64,000 nucleotides of DNA from Coleophoma eucalyptorum (Eukaryota; Ascomycota; Leotiomycetes; Helotiales; Dermateaceae). The stretch covers positions 62,001 through 126,000 of the forward strand of contig JALRME010000058.1 of the NCBI GenBank assembly GCA_026120035.1, in the 5' to 3' direction. A program made the translations under genes and the position numbers. Numbering within the stretch: position 1 is the first letter of the stretch; the number at the start of each line of letters is the position of its first letter. Below are positions 34,358 to 47,648 of this stretch, in pieces. Under the pieces are notes generated by a model, which saw only the letters and a program-made list of their open reading frames with translations, was not told the origin of the DNA and ran no database searches.

Positions 34358-36716
34358 ATGGACATCTCGGACGACCCCGTATCTGAGAGTGTCTATCAAC
34401 ACTCTACTTTTGCTGTACCTATGAGCGATCACAGCCCTGAAGCCGGAAGAAAGCGAGTACGAAAACAGGAAGGGATCAAGAGAGCATGCAACGAGTGTCG
34501 TCAACAAAAGGTTGGAGACACGCAACTTGTCCTGTCGAAAATCTATTTACGTAGATTAGCTTCGCTGCGATGTTGTCCAGGACCCATTTTCCACGTGCTC
34601 GCGGTGTCGCAGGCTCCGCTTGACATGCAAAATAGATACAAAATTCCAGCGAATCGCGAAGAGAAGGTGATAGTTGTTAGGATTTGATTATTGAATGCTT
34701 GTTAATTTATTTTACAGAGGCAAGTCTGCACAGCAGCAGGTTGAAAGCCATCAGTCTCCATCAGATGTAGCAGCAATCTCTACCACCCATAGTTTACATG
34801 ATCCGTCAATTCCCAACAGCCTTGATACGATACGGCAAGAAGATCGCTCATGTATATCTAGAGATCCTGGATCTATTGTTCCTGCTGAATCCGAGGACAT
34901 ATCACAACCGTATGACCCGACAGTCGTTTTTCCAACACACCCCGTTATCCCTCAGGATCATATCTCACGGTCGCATTTGACAGTTGGGATCGACAATTCT
35001 AGTACTATACCAACGACAATTACCACAAGAAAATTAGATGCAGTTGAGCTGAGTGTGGCTGAGGTGCAAGATCTTTTTTCTGAGTATGGTCCAATGTACC
35101 CTTATGGACTTAAACTTGTTGACCTTGGGCAATGTAGATACTTTGAAAACTACCACAAATTCCTTCCTTTTCTTGATCCCTCCAAATCTGCGAACTATTA
35201 CTACGAATCATCTCGTCTGCTATTCTGGACCATTATTTCTATCGCTTCACGCCGCTACCAGGCAGACTTGACACTTTTGACAGCACTTTCGGTCAGTGTA
35301 CCGCGATTACAGTGGTCAGTCTTGCAATCCATTCCCCAGAATTACCATGACGTGAAAGCGTTATGCCTGTTATGTACTTGGCCATTTCCTCTGAGTAGCT
35401 CCTCAAGTGACCCTACCTTCATGCTCAGTGGAACCATGATACATTTGGCAATGCAAATGGGGCTTCACCGACCCAGCCAGTCCCAGGACTTTTCCAAAAT
35501 CACCATGAAGGTACCCTTCGAAGAATTGCAAGATCGTGCTACAACTTGGAATACATGCAAGATAGTTGCACAAAGGTTTGTAAACCATCCATGCCGGCAC
35601 TTTTGTCCATACGTCGTAGGACTGATCAAATTCTATTTTCGGGCTCAGTGTAGCGACTGGTTATGGCCAGCCTTCCACGCCCTTCGATAATAATATTACT
35701 CCTTTACCTTTGCTAGATATAGGCGTTCCCATTATTACAGAAGAAATACGAGCAAGGCTACGGATAGAAAATCTGTGCAATCGAATTTCAAAATCACTCT
35801 ATTGTACACCTGAAGCGACGGATAACTGTAGCCAACAAACAACAATCATCAATCTACTATGTGACGAGCTATTCCAAATTGAAATGGATCTTGGACAAGC
35901 GGTATCTCCTGGTACGTAAGCCGTCATGTCCTCCTAAAAGATCCAAACTTTAGATTAATAGCAGCTACAGTACAACAGATCTATCTCCGTTGTGCGCAAT
36001 TACACGTCGGGCTGTATGCTCTCTTTGACTCAAATGCATCGGAAACATTTTCCCAAAGCTTGGTCTATCTCTACAGAGCATGTGAGAGCCTCCTCTCTTT
36101 GTTACTTGAAGCGGAGAAAGATCTATTGAGTTATGCTCCTAACTACATCTTCCAAATGACTCTGGCGTCAGGATTTGCGCTCTTGAAACTTATCACTTCT
36201 CCTGCCACCAAACTTCTGGAAGGGACCCCGGCTAAAATAGTTTTCAACTCGGCCATCGTAGCCGTGCGAAAGATGAGCGTATCAAACAACGATCTTCCTG
36301 GTCGCCTCGCTGACGTTCTGGCCCAATTGAAAGCTCGGGGACGCTCGTCAGATTCATCTTATCAATGGCAAAATTTTCCACTCAGGGTTCGAAGCAGGAT
36401 GAGTATGAGCATTACTTTCGATTCTCTTTGGCAGTGGAGGAAGGGTTTTGAGGTGGCTGGAAGTTCGGCGAGTACCGGTTAGTAACTCATTCTTCCCCCT
36501 GTACCTGTTCAACCAGATAGGCTACTTATAATCATTGAATATGAAGCTCGGGCAACAACGACTACCAATTACAATGACGACGCATTAACTTGGACGGGAG
36601 GACCATCATCGTTGCAGGAGGAATTTAATTTGGATGAGAATCTCCCCGACGAATTTTATCCACTGAATTGGATGGTTGAAAATCCGCAAGACTTCTCAAA
36701 TATTTATGCTGCCTAG
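34358..36716 (+). CDS. Zn2Cys6 fungal transcription factor
   Basis: Six exons: 34358-34510, 34560-34666, 34718-35575, 35649-35911, 35962-36477 and 36517-36716, 698 aa. Phases agree at all five junctions. The first intron splits the binuclear cluster; joining gives KRACNECRQQK-LRCDVV..FSTCSRCRRLRLTC, a complete Zn2Cys6 motif (C-x2-C-x6-C-x9-C-x2-C-x6-C). The middle carries the fungal-specific transcription factor domain: FENYHKFLPFLDPSKS, LLFWTIISIASRRY, LCLLCTWPFPLSSSSSDPTF, GTMIHLAMQMGLHR, SVATGYG. C-terminus is acidic and aromatic, compatible with activation. The last intron (36478-36516, 39 bp) is short. A nuclear regulator; neighbours give no clear target, though the PEP mutase-like gene sits tail to tail 146 bp away. 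Confidence 0.9.
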
Positions 36717-36862
36717 TGTCACATGTATTGAATTTGATTGATTCTGTCTGAAAACTAGGGCCTATAAAGCAACAAAGCATCGGGATCTCAAATGAAAATT
36801 ACATGTAGTACGCTATCTTTGCATTGATCAACTCGTGACATTGGACCTACTCAGTCATTCGA

Positions 36863-37897
36863 TCAGACTCCTCCTGCAAAAGCTGTTCCTCCAGCCTGGG
36901 CATCTATCTCCAAATCATCCTTCAATCCGCTAACCTCAAACAACTGCTTTGGAGTCATGTGTGCCTCCGCACCAGTTATCCCTTTCTCCTTCAGCCTATG
37001 GTACACTTCTTTCATAGCCTGGTATGCCGGTGCTAAACCCGCGAACGGAAATATCACAATCCTAAACCCCATTTCTTGGGCTTGCTCGACGCTGATACTT
37101 GGGGTTGCCCCATGTTCGACCATGTTGAGCAAAACTGGCCAAGGCGCAAGATCTTGGATCGCTGCTTTTCCCTCCTCGACACTTGTGATCCCTTCGAGAA
37201 ATCCCACGTCGGCTCCAGCCTCTCGTGCCAGCTTCAGTCGGCTGACTGATTCCTGGTATCCAAAAGACTGCAGGGCGTCGGTTCGAGCGATAATGACAAT
37301 ATCTGAGCCGATTGCTTTCCTTGCAGCCACTGCAGCACGGATACGGATCAGGAACTCAGAAGTTGACACGACTTGTTTTCCTTGAAGGTGGCCGCATCGT
37401 TTGGTCTGTACTTGATCTTCGATATGTAGGGCTGCAACTCCGCTACGAGCGTAGTGCTGAACAGTTCGTGTTACTATTATTGGGCCTAGATTCATTAATT
37501 CTTCAGAATCGACGATTGAAATGCACAGCACTCTTACCTCCGTACCCAGTGTCGGCATCTGCGATAAGCGGTATGCTGTCATCTAGGTTGGCGATCATCT
37601 CTGCGTGCTCACGCATATCGTTCAAGTTTGCGATGCCGAGATCTGCGTGTCCAATTCGAGAGGCACTGGTTCCTGCTCCAGTCTGTTGTCCTTAGAAAGG
37701 TCTTGCTGTAGGAGGAAGAGCGACATTTTGGAGATTGTACATACCATATATATTGCATCAAACCCCACCGCAAGTGCGATACGCGCTGAGAAGCCATCAT
37801 ATACACCAGGTGCAAGAATGATAGGGCCGGGAGATGAAATCATAGAGCGGAGCTTGGAAGCTGCACTCTCGTGCCTAGGGGGAAGTATTGAACCCAT
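36863..37897 (-). CDS. Isocitrate lyase/PEP mutase superfamily enzyme
   Basis: Exons 37897-37745, 37682-37538 and 37485-36863, 306 aa. Introns are 62 bp (GTATGT..ACAG) and 52 bp (GTAAGA..CTAG). Joined sequence shows the fold in order: ILAPGVYDGFSARIALAVGF, TGAGTSASRIGHADLG, the metal-binding IPLIADADTGYGG, ALHIEDQVQTKRCGHLQGK (the KRCGH lid signature with the catalytic Cys), IIARTDALQSFG, ADVGFLEGI, LLNMVEHG. Members split C-C or C-P bonds (2-methylisocitrate lyase, oxaloacetase, carboxyphosphonoenolpyruvate mutase). I cannot tell which substrate is used. A degraded relative lies at 53.4-53.6 kb. Confidence 0.85.
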
Positions 37898-39616
37898 TGT
37901 AATATTTGTGAAAAGCTTTGAAGTCTGGGTTTTGAGTTCAATTTGGAAGTAATCGGTATCATAGATTTTCAGGATTATATATATTCGTGATGAAGTGCTC
38001 TTCAGACCGTAGCAGCGATATCGCAACAACCAGAATCCTGCTTTACATATCGGATACCGGAATTCACATGAAATTACAGTAATGATCCAAGTAAGTCACC
38101 TTGATACCTCAGTATCTTTCTTTTGTCCAACTGAAATAAATCGCTCCGATCCGATGAAGTCACACGGGCCGATCCTGTGTTTGGCGCATACATTTCGGAC
38201 CGGTTTGGGAATATCGGTGCGAATATATTAACGTTCCCTGGACTACATACTCACTTGCTTTTGCGACAGAACAAAAGCTGTTTATTACTCTGTAGAAGAG
38301 CGCAATAAGTGTGAAAAGGGCGTATTCAGGTGGAACATAGTGTTTAGGAGAGAGCAAGAGCAGCAAGACAGCGGATGGATAAAGGTGTCTCAAAGCGAGC
38401 AAAGTTCAATGCATCGTTTAACCATTTCCATTCTTTCGATTCAAAACGATATCGCAAACCCATTATTTGGTCAACTAATTTGCCTATGAATGGTTGATCT
38501 AGAAGAACGTGTACCATTCTAGGGGCTTTATACAGCCCATCAATTGAAAGTCGAATATTCTCTAATGGTAGGTTTTTACAAGATCCACCACGAGAGGTAA
38601 TGCAGGACCCCCCTGGGGAATTTGTACCTTTAAGTCGCAGCACTTGTAAAAAAGTAAATCGGCTTACCTCTGATGAGACTGTAGCTACTCTCCACTCTTC
38701 TAGCCTATGGTTCTCTAATTACAATGGTGAGACAGGGACATCAAGATATTCGTTGACAAATTACAAGCACGTTCTGTTTATGATAGACAATAGATCTCAA
38801 TGGTCGATGCAAATTTAGGACGGGAAATTCCTGTAAGGACACGAGTTCTTTCCCCCAACGTCAGTGGTGTAAGATACCCTAAGGATTGTTAGCGCAATTT
38901 GATCCAGATGTCGAATAAACCCGCCCAAGATTGTGTCACATCCCATCTTTGGATGTGGGGTCACCTGACGATGGAGCCATGGAGTGAAATACATCGAGTC
39001 GCATATATCGACTTATCGACTTCATGACTCCCTTTGCAGTCGATAATTAAGCGAAACCAGCTTCATGAACTTCGCCCACTTGGTATATAAGAACACGGAG
39101 ATTTCAAGTCGATAGGAGCTTCGTGGTCAACGTCAATCATCCATTTCTTCGTACCTACCTTGGATCTGAACCGGTTACGTGCTTTACGTTCACCTCCGTA
39201 ACATGATTATCGCATAGCAAGTTCCCTTCATACTTTCGAAGGAACTAGTGTAGTTCATAAGCCGTACCTCGCCACCCGACCGTGAGGCAGCCTATCTATG
39301 ACTTGGCCTTGTGTTACGGGCCGTAACACGATGGTAAATCGCCCCACAAGTTGGGGCTACTATGGGTGTTTCCTACTGGGGCTTGATCCCAGCTGTCAGC
39401 TGTCTGCCGTCAGCCGGGAAGAACACAAAATCGAAGCTACATGGACCCCCGGGCAGGTTGCCTTCATGCTGACTTGCTCCCTTCAACGCAATATATCGCT
39501 ACAGCCCCGGTCGGAAAGGCAGCCGTTGTTTTTTGGTGACATGCCATGTACCTCGATGTACCTCTGACCGTTGTTCGTACTTCCATCACCACCACGGCCT
39601 CACAACCTCGCCTAGC
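37898..39616. other. Intergenic, no gene supported
   Basis: A minus-strand frame at 38344-38643 has protein-like content (NIRLSIDGLYKAPRMVHVLL, FIGKLVDQIMGLRYRF) but no family or exon partner that I recognise; it may be a fragment. The rest, including the upstream region of the ABC transporter, shows nothing. Confidence 0.35.
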
Positions 39617-42600
39617 ATGAAGGGCTGTCTCAACGACGACACTTTTGGCCCTGCGGTTCGAGGCTGTCGCGGTGACTTTGACTTTACGCAAAAGTTCGAG
39701 CGACTTATTCTGTCTGTGGTGCCAGCAGCGGTGTTTATTCTGCTTGCGATTGTGAGGGTTTTTCATTTGGCCGACAAGCCGCGCCTGGTCTCTGCCACTT
39801 CTTTTCAGCTGGTGAAGGTGGTAAGTTCTCTCAATACTGTTCTCCCTTGGGAAAGTGTTGCATTCCATCCAGTTCAGAAGAAGCGCTGACACCGGGATCT
39901 TGCCCTTCTGGCGTAGTTAACCATCATCATCTATGTCGCAACACAATTATCTCTGCTGGTTCTCGCCAGTGTTATTGACGCTGTCGCCGTTCGCAACCTT
40001 TCCATCGCGGGTACTGCCCTCGCGTTTGCCGCGGGCTTGTTCATGTTAGCTGTGTCTTTTCTCAAACACGGCCGTTCCCGCCGAACTTCTTCTCTGCTTA
40101 ATCTCTACCTGCTGTTCACCCTGCTCTTTGACATTGTACAGGCCCGGACCCTGTGGCTTTCCATCCACAACCAGCACCAATGGGGTGCCTTCACTCGCCT
40201 TTTCACATCCTCCGTCTGCGTCAAGGTGATCGTTCTTGCCCTCGAGGCCCATGGCAAGGAGCGATGGATCAGTTGGGGTGACAACGAACACAGTCCCGAA
40301 GAGACGAGCGGTGTCTTCAACCTCTCGGTGCACTAGTGGCTGAAGCAGCTTTTCCTGCGAGGTTATCGCAAAGTCCTGCAATTCGAAGATCTCTACGGCC
40401 TCGATAGTGCCATAAGTTCTGAAGTAACTACTGCAAAGCTAATGAAGGCTCTGAATAATACATCTGGAGACCAGAAGACCTCTCTTACCAAGGCTCTCTT
40501 CACAGCGTTCAAGTGGAACTTTTTAATGCCCGTTTGCCCACAGATTGCCCTCATTGCCTTCCAGTACTCCCAGGCCTTTTTCCTGCAGGCCTTAATTCGC
40601 TACCTGGACCGAGGAGATGAGGCACCCAAGAATCAGGGTTACGGTCTCATCTGCTCCTGCATCCTGATTTATATTGGAAGGGCTGCGTCGACCTCGTACT
40701 ACGGCTACTACTGAGAGCGGGCAGCTTGCATGATCCGTGCCTGTTTATGCACAGCTATATACAAGAAGACCACCGAGGTTACCACCGGAACGGCTGCAAG
40801 TGGAGCACCAGTTACTTTGTTGAGCAACGACGTGCAAAATGTCGAGCTTGGCGTCCAAGATATGCACCTCATGTGGTCCAGTCTGATCAAAGTCGGTCTC
40901 GGCTGCTTGCTTTTGTACACAAAGATCGGAGTTGCCTTTGTGACGCCCATCGTTGTCATTGTCTTATGCACTCTTTTTCCCTTTGGAGCTATGACTCTCG
41001 CTCAATCTCGCCAGGCACACTGGATGGAGCAAATTGAGATAAGGGTCAGTCTTACGGCTAACGCCATATCTAATTTGAAGTACTACAAGATGCTGGGTAT
41101 ATCTAAGCTCATGGCCGACCGGATTCAGAACCTTCGACTGACAGAGATACGGGCGGGAACGAAATTCCGCCACATTTTGCTAGCCGCTTACCTGCTGAGC
41201 TATATTCCTACGGCTGTGTCGCCAGTCCTCACCTTTGCTTTTACCTCGAAAACTACTGATGCCGCGACTCTGTTTGTTTCATTGTCATTCATAAACCTCA
41301 TAGTATCCCCTCTATCTACACTTTTCCAAGGAATGCCCACAATCATCGCCGCATTCACCAGCCTGAACCGCATTGAAGCATACCTAGCAAAGGAATCTCG
41401 ACAAGACTTCCGTCTGAAGGAAATAGGACATACTGCACAAAGACAGCCTGCAGATGACCTCCCGACTTCATTGGAATCTATGGCCGGGAAAGTTAGTGCT
41501 TATTCTTCCATAGAGCCAGCACTTTCAATTTCAAATGGCTCTTTTGGCTGGGAGGATGACAAAAACGTCTTGAAGGAAATCAAGGTTACCATCCCTCAAG
41601 GTCAAATATCCATGGTCATCGGACCAATTGCATCAGGAAAGACGACATTGTGCAGACTTCTCTTGGGCGAAATTCCTGTCACATCTGGCATTACGAGGAT
41701 TAGAGACTCTGGCACTTCCATCGGCTACTGCGCTCAATCCCCTTTTCTCTCTGACGCAACTCTGATGGAAAATATCGTGGGCTTCTCTCAATTCGACCAA
41801 AAGAAGTATGACGACATGATTCACGCTACTATGTTGAACTTTGATGTGGATCTCTTACCACAGAGACACAGCACCAAGATTGGAAGTAACGGCATTATTT
41901 TGAGCGGAGGCCAGAAGCAACGTGTGTCTTTGGCAAGGGCTCTGTATGCCGAGACGAGCATCATGATCTTTGATGATATTCTAAGTGGACTAGATGCCAG
42001 TACAGATTCGGAAGTGTTCAATCGAGTATTTGGCAGTTATGGGATTATTCGGAAACGAGGAGCCAACGCCGTCATCTGCACCCACTCCGTGCGCCACATC
42101 CCCAAAGCAGACCATATCATTGTTCTCGGGACTGAAAGCACCATTACTGAGCAGGGGCCTTTCAATGTCCTTGTCAACAATGGAAAATACGTGTCCAATC
42201 TCGGTGTTTTAGCAGACAATGTAGTAGCCGAGAAGGAGGCAGAGATGGAGCATGCGTCTGCAGTCTCAGAGCCTCATAGAGCTGCGATGGTGAAAGATGA
42301 TGCGGAAGACCTTGAAAGTCCAGCTGGTGACTGGTCAGTATACATGCACTATCTCCGCAATATTAACAAAATGACATCTAGAAGCTTTCATCTTGAGTCT
42401 GTTTCCGCAACGTACAGTTATGGTAGTACTCTGATGAGGACCAGTTCCTTTCACTGATCTGCTTTACTAGCACCGAGTCTATAATGGAAGAAGAAGAATT
42501 CGGGAAAGAAAAGCCTGTTTCTCTCGCAATAAACAATCTCTCTCTATCGATCAAGTCCGGAGAACGAGTGGCCATTTGCGGTAGAACAGGAAGGTCAGTC

Positions 42601-43050
42601 CATGATCTAGTGCCAAGTAGAGATTGGGAAAGCTAACGTGCATAGTGGGAAATCCTCGTTCATGTTGCTTCTCCTGCGTCTTCTGAACCCACTCCCCTCT
42701 TGCCAGAATATCGAAATCGATGGTGTGCCCCTCCACCGGGTCAACCGCGAAACTCTTCGACAACGAGTACTAGTCGTTCCTCAGGATTCTGTCTTTCTGC
42801 CAGGATCAAGCAGTGTGAAGTTCAATCTCGATCCTCCTGAAACCGCTACAGATGAAGAGTGCCTTGCCGTTCTCACAGTATCACTCCACGACCCCACTCC
42901 ATTTCAATCCCCACCTTTGCTTAATTTCATTTCCAGCTGCAATGTAGTATATAACGGTTACTCAATTTTGTGCTCTCCAGCAAGTAATAGTGGTTCAGCA
43001 AGAATGCGTTCTATTGCGTATGTAGTTATCTATCAATTGTAGAAGATAGT
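39617..43050 (+). pseudogene. MRP-type (ABCC) ABC transporter, broken
   Basis: Exon 1 39617-39820 and an intron 39821-39916 (GTAAGT..GTAG) lead into TM helices of the TMD0 type (LTIIIYVATQLSLLVLASVI). In-frame stops at TAG 40334 and TGA 40712 (expected Q and W) break the first half. TMD1 and NBD1 then read well: Walker A GPIASGKTT (usually GxxGxGK; the Gly is Ala-Ser here), signature LSGGQKQR, Walker B IMIFDDILSGLDA, switch CTHSVRH. After 42360 the second TMD (about 300 residues) is missing, and NBD2 begins at VAICGRTG-SGKSS (intron 42594-42644, GTCAGT..GCATAG) but stops after ATDEECLAVL. No intact transporter. Such pumps export drugs or metabolites; it may once have served the nearby NRPS, which is also dead. 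Confidence 0.85.
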
Positions 43051-43126
43051 TAGTTAGCTGCATTGCTTTCGATCCGCATTCACTTCTAGTGACTAGGATC
43101 GAAAGGACGTAGAGGCAGCTACTTTA

Positions 43127-43300
43127 TCCTGGCCAACAATTCTCACGAACTTTCCTTCCACAGTTCACCGAACCGACTCCCTGCCATGGCTGCTAAGGCC
43201 TTGGAATTTCCTTCCTCCACCAGAGCTCCCTTCTCCATAATAAACACGCGATCACACAAGTTCATTACCATACTCAGCAATGGATAAATGATACGTTAGC
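43127..43300 (-). pseudogene. Inverted 3' tail of an ABC transporter
   Basis: On the minus strand the sequence reads SMVMNLCDRVFIMEKGALVE, then EGNSKALAAMAGSRFGELWK and ESS-stop. This is the usual C-terminal end of MRP-type NBD2, after the H-loop. It lies just downstream of the truncated NBD2 above but on the opposite strand, so the end of the transporter gene has been inverted (or a second copy inserted backwards). Confidence 0.75.
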
Positions 43301-43570
43301 TAATGCCGCGAAAGTTACCTACCATCGTTATTTAGCCAAGCTATTGGTTTGGCTGATATCTTTGTTTACATACGAATGTTCTGACAAGAGATTTTATGCA
43401 GCCTGCAAAGAGAAAGCCAATGCGCATATTATAACACTATGAAGTAAATTCATAGTATAGCAAAAGCACAACGAACACCAGCATCACTGAAAAATGTCTG
43501 TCAACTGTAGTAGCTTCTTAACACATTGAACACCACCTGTAACATCTCACTCATAGTTCTACTGCTTTGT
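43301..43570. other. Short intergenic stretch
   Basis: Nothing recognisable between the inverted ABC tail and the 3' end of the SNF2-like gene. Confidence 0.4.
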
Positions 43571-46500
43571 CTACGCTTCTTCTAGTTGCCTCTCTCGTTC
43601 CCTCCTCGCTTGCTCCAACGCTTCTGCCTTTTCCCTTTGCGAAGTTGTAATACTCCAAGCCGATTCAGACAAAGCATCCCGGCCGAATTGGCGATCATAA
43701 CACTTCCGCTCCACCAAATTGTCGTCACAGCGATACACATGAAGTACAGGGTCGGACAAGTGTCGAACACCATATCGATGGACCCTAGTCAGTGCTTGAT
43801 TCTGATCTCGACCCATATGTTCCAAGTCGAAGCAGATGCATTGCGTTGCAATGACTTGTAAATTGAGGCCAACGCCGCAGAGAACATTCTGGGATATCAT
43901 AACTTGCGCATCCCACGCGCTTGCTTCGTGGTCTTTCTTCGGCCGCGCCTCTAATTGATGCATCCAGGCGTTGAGTAAGGTGCTGCGCCGAGCCTGGGTT
44001 AGTTTGGCATGAATCCAGAGGGCGCCAATATGACTTTTCTTGCGTTTGATGTGCTAGGTGGTGCGCGTTAGCTGAAGTTTATACCTGAAATTTGTTACAA
44101 TTATGCTTACCTCTGCTAGGATCAATGCATTAGCTGGTGTCTGGACAAATACACACATCTTGAATGGCTTAAATCCCTCGTCAGAGCCCCCGTTATCTTC
44201 CACAAACTTTGCACGCTCTGCCTGATTCAGGTTGAACAATTTGTCCATTTGCAGGTCTAAACTTCGTAGCTTCGGCGAACCATCAACGATGTCGTCATGG
44301 CGGGTATAGAACAGAGAGTTTCTGTAAGCGTCGGAATCTAATGGTTGCTGCCCAAAGTCTTGCTGGATATCAGCGGCTCGTAAACGCCATTGGCAGTTCT
44401 CCATGTATATTGGAGCGATGCCAGGAAATGCAGCGCACATCCGAATCACAAACGCCATGCTTCCTAGTTGTCCATCTGCCATGCCTGGGATCTGAAGTTG
44501 TGGCTTTTCCCCACGACGTCCGTTTGCATTCCATATTTGAAGTCGTCGTTCTAAATCGGCTTCTGCTTCTGCTCTAACAGAGTTTGTTAGGCTCTGAATA
44601 ATGTCAATGTACTTTGCTGGAGTACTGTGCGATATGTAGGATGCTTTCATAGGAGATAGAATGCTTATTTTCTCTCCGAAGAACAAAGTCTCGGGAACAC
44701 GGCGTATCATGATGTCCTGTAAGGCCTTGTTAAAGTCAGTGCCATATTGCCGGATCTTATATGAAAGTGCCTTTTTGCTGATATGAGCGTTCAAATCCAA
44801 CCTTGTCTTTAATGACAGGAGCGTGAGGTATCGACCTTCTAGCTCTAGCATGTTTTCTCGAACGTATGGCTTGTTGTAATGTTGTGGGTCTGAAGACCAC
44901 TTCGTGTCTAGTGATTGCAAGTGGCCCTGTAAATCTTGTGCCCCCTTTTCACACGGAGTTCCAGAAAGCGCCCATTTGGTAGGCTGTAGTGGATGGCCAC
45001 CGGTGTACCCCCCAGTAGGGTTATCACCACATCGAAAATATGTAGACACTATAGTGTCTGGGTTCTTGTTGAGGTGAAACTCGTCGCGGATCATAATACC
45101 CCAATGGATTGATTGCACTTCGTCCCAGTTGGTTGACGGTTGTGCTTTGATAGTACCTCGCGTGGTCCACATTTGAGGTAATTCTGATGTGAACCTATTC
45201 ACCAGCCTAGTCTTTAATGTTGTCGTACCAACAATAACTATTACCTTCTCCGAATCTATATTTGGAGCCGACCATCTGACCGGTGTGTACTTTCCTTTAT
45301 TATTTGGATCGGGTTGTCGAGTTGGCGTCCTCTGAATTCGTTGCACCGCTAAGCAGTTTTTGGGATTATCAATATCAGAAGAAGGTCTGTTGGAAACCGA
45401 AGCAGGCCAGACAGTTAGAACATGCAAACTGCCCAATGGTGAACCTTCTAGCTGGACATATTTCGTAATTTCTGAATACCATTGCCGCACTAGTACTGGT
45501 AGAACCACCGCAAGAGTTGGACCGCGGCGACAGAATGTATAATAGATAGCGTATGTAAAGCCATGCTCCTCACAAATGCATTGAAAAGGGAAGCCAGCAC
45601 CGTTGGTTGGGCAGGTGGCATTTTTGTCTTGTGTGGAGTCTTCTTCAAGGCCTTTTCTAGTCTGTGGCAGATGCTGTGGTTGACCTTGAGATGATCGGTT
45701 CGTTCGTCGAGCCTTCGTAACAGTTTCAGCCATCTTGTACAGCCAGCAATTGATAACCCAAAGGGTAACTGCTTCTATTGTCTTTCCAAGTCCCATGCCA
45801 TCTGCTAAGAAACCGCCGCGAATATCGACTCGAAGAGGCTGAGTTATCATCCAGTATATGGCAAGCAGTTGTGAAGGCCGCAAGCCAACTTTCATTCCAG
45901 CTATTGTTACCGTGTCGGTTATTCTGATATTTGCAGCTTCACACTTGAAGAATTTACAAGCATCTGCCCAAAGATCGATCTCATGATGAGAGATAACAGT
46001 AGCTACACCTGCATCTGAGAGTCTACGATTCCTCATTAGCCAAAGCAATACTAGTCATCATTCCGAGCTTACTTACACTGAGGCAAGCTCTTCTGCATTC
46101 ATAACTTGTCGAGGACCTTCTGCATTCTCACCGTGATCCGCTAGCACCCAGTTGTGCTCATCAATATCCTCAACGTCCGGGTTACTGGTGTCATCGGCAA
46201 TCTTCTTCGTCTTGTCATTGGATGTAACACCGTGGCCAGTCTCATATTGGGAACCTTTAGTCGGAGAAGGATCTTTACTTATATTCGCTGTATCATGAGC
46301 CAGGGCATCAGACGTATCGGTACCATTGCCGTCGCTTTCTGCGTTGTATAGGTCCTCAAACTTGTGTTCAAGTGAGAGGAGGCCTTGTCTAGGTTCCTCG
46401 GCGGGTTGATGATGAACTAACGCGGTAGAAGAAGTGTCTGTAGCTGGATCTGTAAGACGTAGTGTTAGGTAACTGTTCCACGGTTATTCGAATAATGACA

Positions 46501-47648
46501 TACCGAGATGGTTTGCTACCCGGTCTAATGGAATTATGTCTACGCCCGACTCTGGTACTGTGGTTTTTGCTGCATGCGGCCCGTTTACATTTAATTTTCC
46601 AACTGGAGACAATAGAATGTTAGCTAACGTCTCCCCATAGATAGGGAATGTGAAACATACATCGCTTCTTTGTTGGTGGTCCATCTATGGGATCAGCAGG
46701 GGACTCGTGCAATGATTTTCTGCGCAACGCGATGTATAGTGCTACACCTCTTTCCTTCCACTGAAGATCTAATCTCTGACAACCGTTCCCAAGCGCGTCT
46801 CTCATAGCTCTCCCCAATGTCAACCTGTCTTTTATAACAACACCATCAGGTACCCTTGGCGAATGATAGAAGAGGTCATGCGTGGTTATTTGAAAGTTGA
46901 CTTCAGGATTCTCATCGAGCTCCTTCTGTAATATATCCAGCTTGATATCACAGTATGAGTAGAACGCAGGATTAGTCCCCTTTCTGTCCTGACTGACGTA
47001 GAATCCCAAAGCATCTTCGATAAAATCATCAGGGTGTTGCCAATCATGAATTCGCACAAGATATCCCATAGGAATCAGGAATGGTTGAATATTAACAGAG
47101 GTTAGAGCCTGGGGAGATAAAAGGACTGAATTTGCTGACGGATATGGTAATGGCACCATCGGTGAAGTAGCTAGCAGTGAACTTGTAGGGGGAGTACCAA
47201 TCAACGCAGTGGCCAGGGGTGGATTTGCAGTTCCAACACGGCCAACCGGTCCATTCCCACGCTTCACTTGATTGTGTTGGTGCATAATCATCTTTCTGAG
47301 CGCATCATTGATCCATGATGGAACAATCGTTGGAAGACCATCTACTCTAGCCCACTGAGCTTCAAGTTGGGGTTGCGTAACAGCAAGCTCTGCCCGAAAA
47401 GTCTGTACAAATGTTGTAATCTGCGTCAACGCGACTCGGCTTTGGAGGTTTGCCAACGTGCTTAGTGGGCTTGCCGCAATGGCATCTCGCATCAATTTGA
47501 TGAAGCTGGGTTGGCTTGGTAAAGCAACCAAAATGCCGTGGAAACACTCTCCATTGTTGAAATTGCCTCGTGATTGATTACAGTGGTGTGTGTTATACCA
47601 GGCAACTGTCGGCATAGTATTGACCACAGCGATATTCGGTGAGGCCAT
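43571..47648 (-). CDS. SNF2-like DEAD/H ATPase, five exons
   Basis: Exons 47648-46661, 46602-46504, 46449-46077, 46031-44111 and 44053-43571, 1287 aa; all four junctions keep phase and have GTATGT/GTAAGT-type donors. The first 480 residues are family-specific (no known domain; P/S-rich 120-190, acidic at 400-470). The ATPase starts with motif I GGFLADGMGLGKTIEAV (Lys about 570), LAVVLPVLVRQWYSE (Ia), motif II reads RDEFH where most have DEAH/DEGH, motif III WALSGTPCEKGAQDLQGHL, then helicase C with VLCGVGLNLQVIATQCICFD and GRDQNQALTRVHRYG (motif VI). The spacer between Ia and II is unusually long. Layout resembles Rad5/Rad16-like SNF2 proteins but without a RING finger. Likely a nuclear DNA translocase; role unknown. 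C-terminus is a charged coil. Confidence 0.85.
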
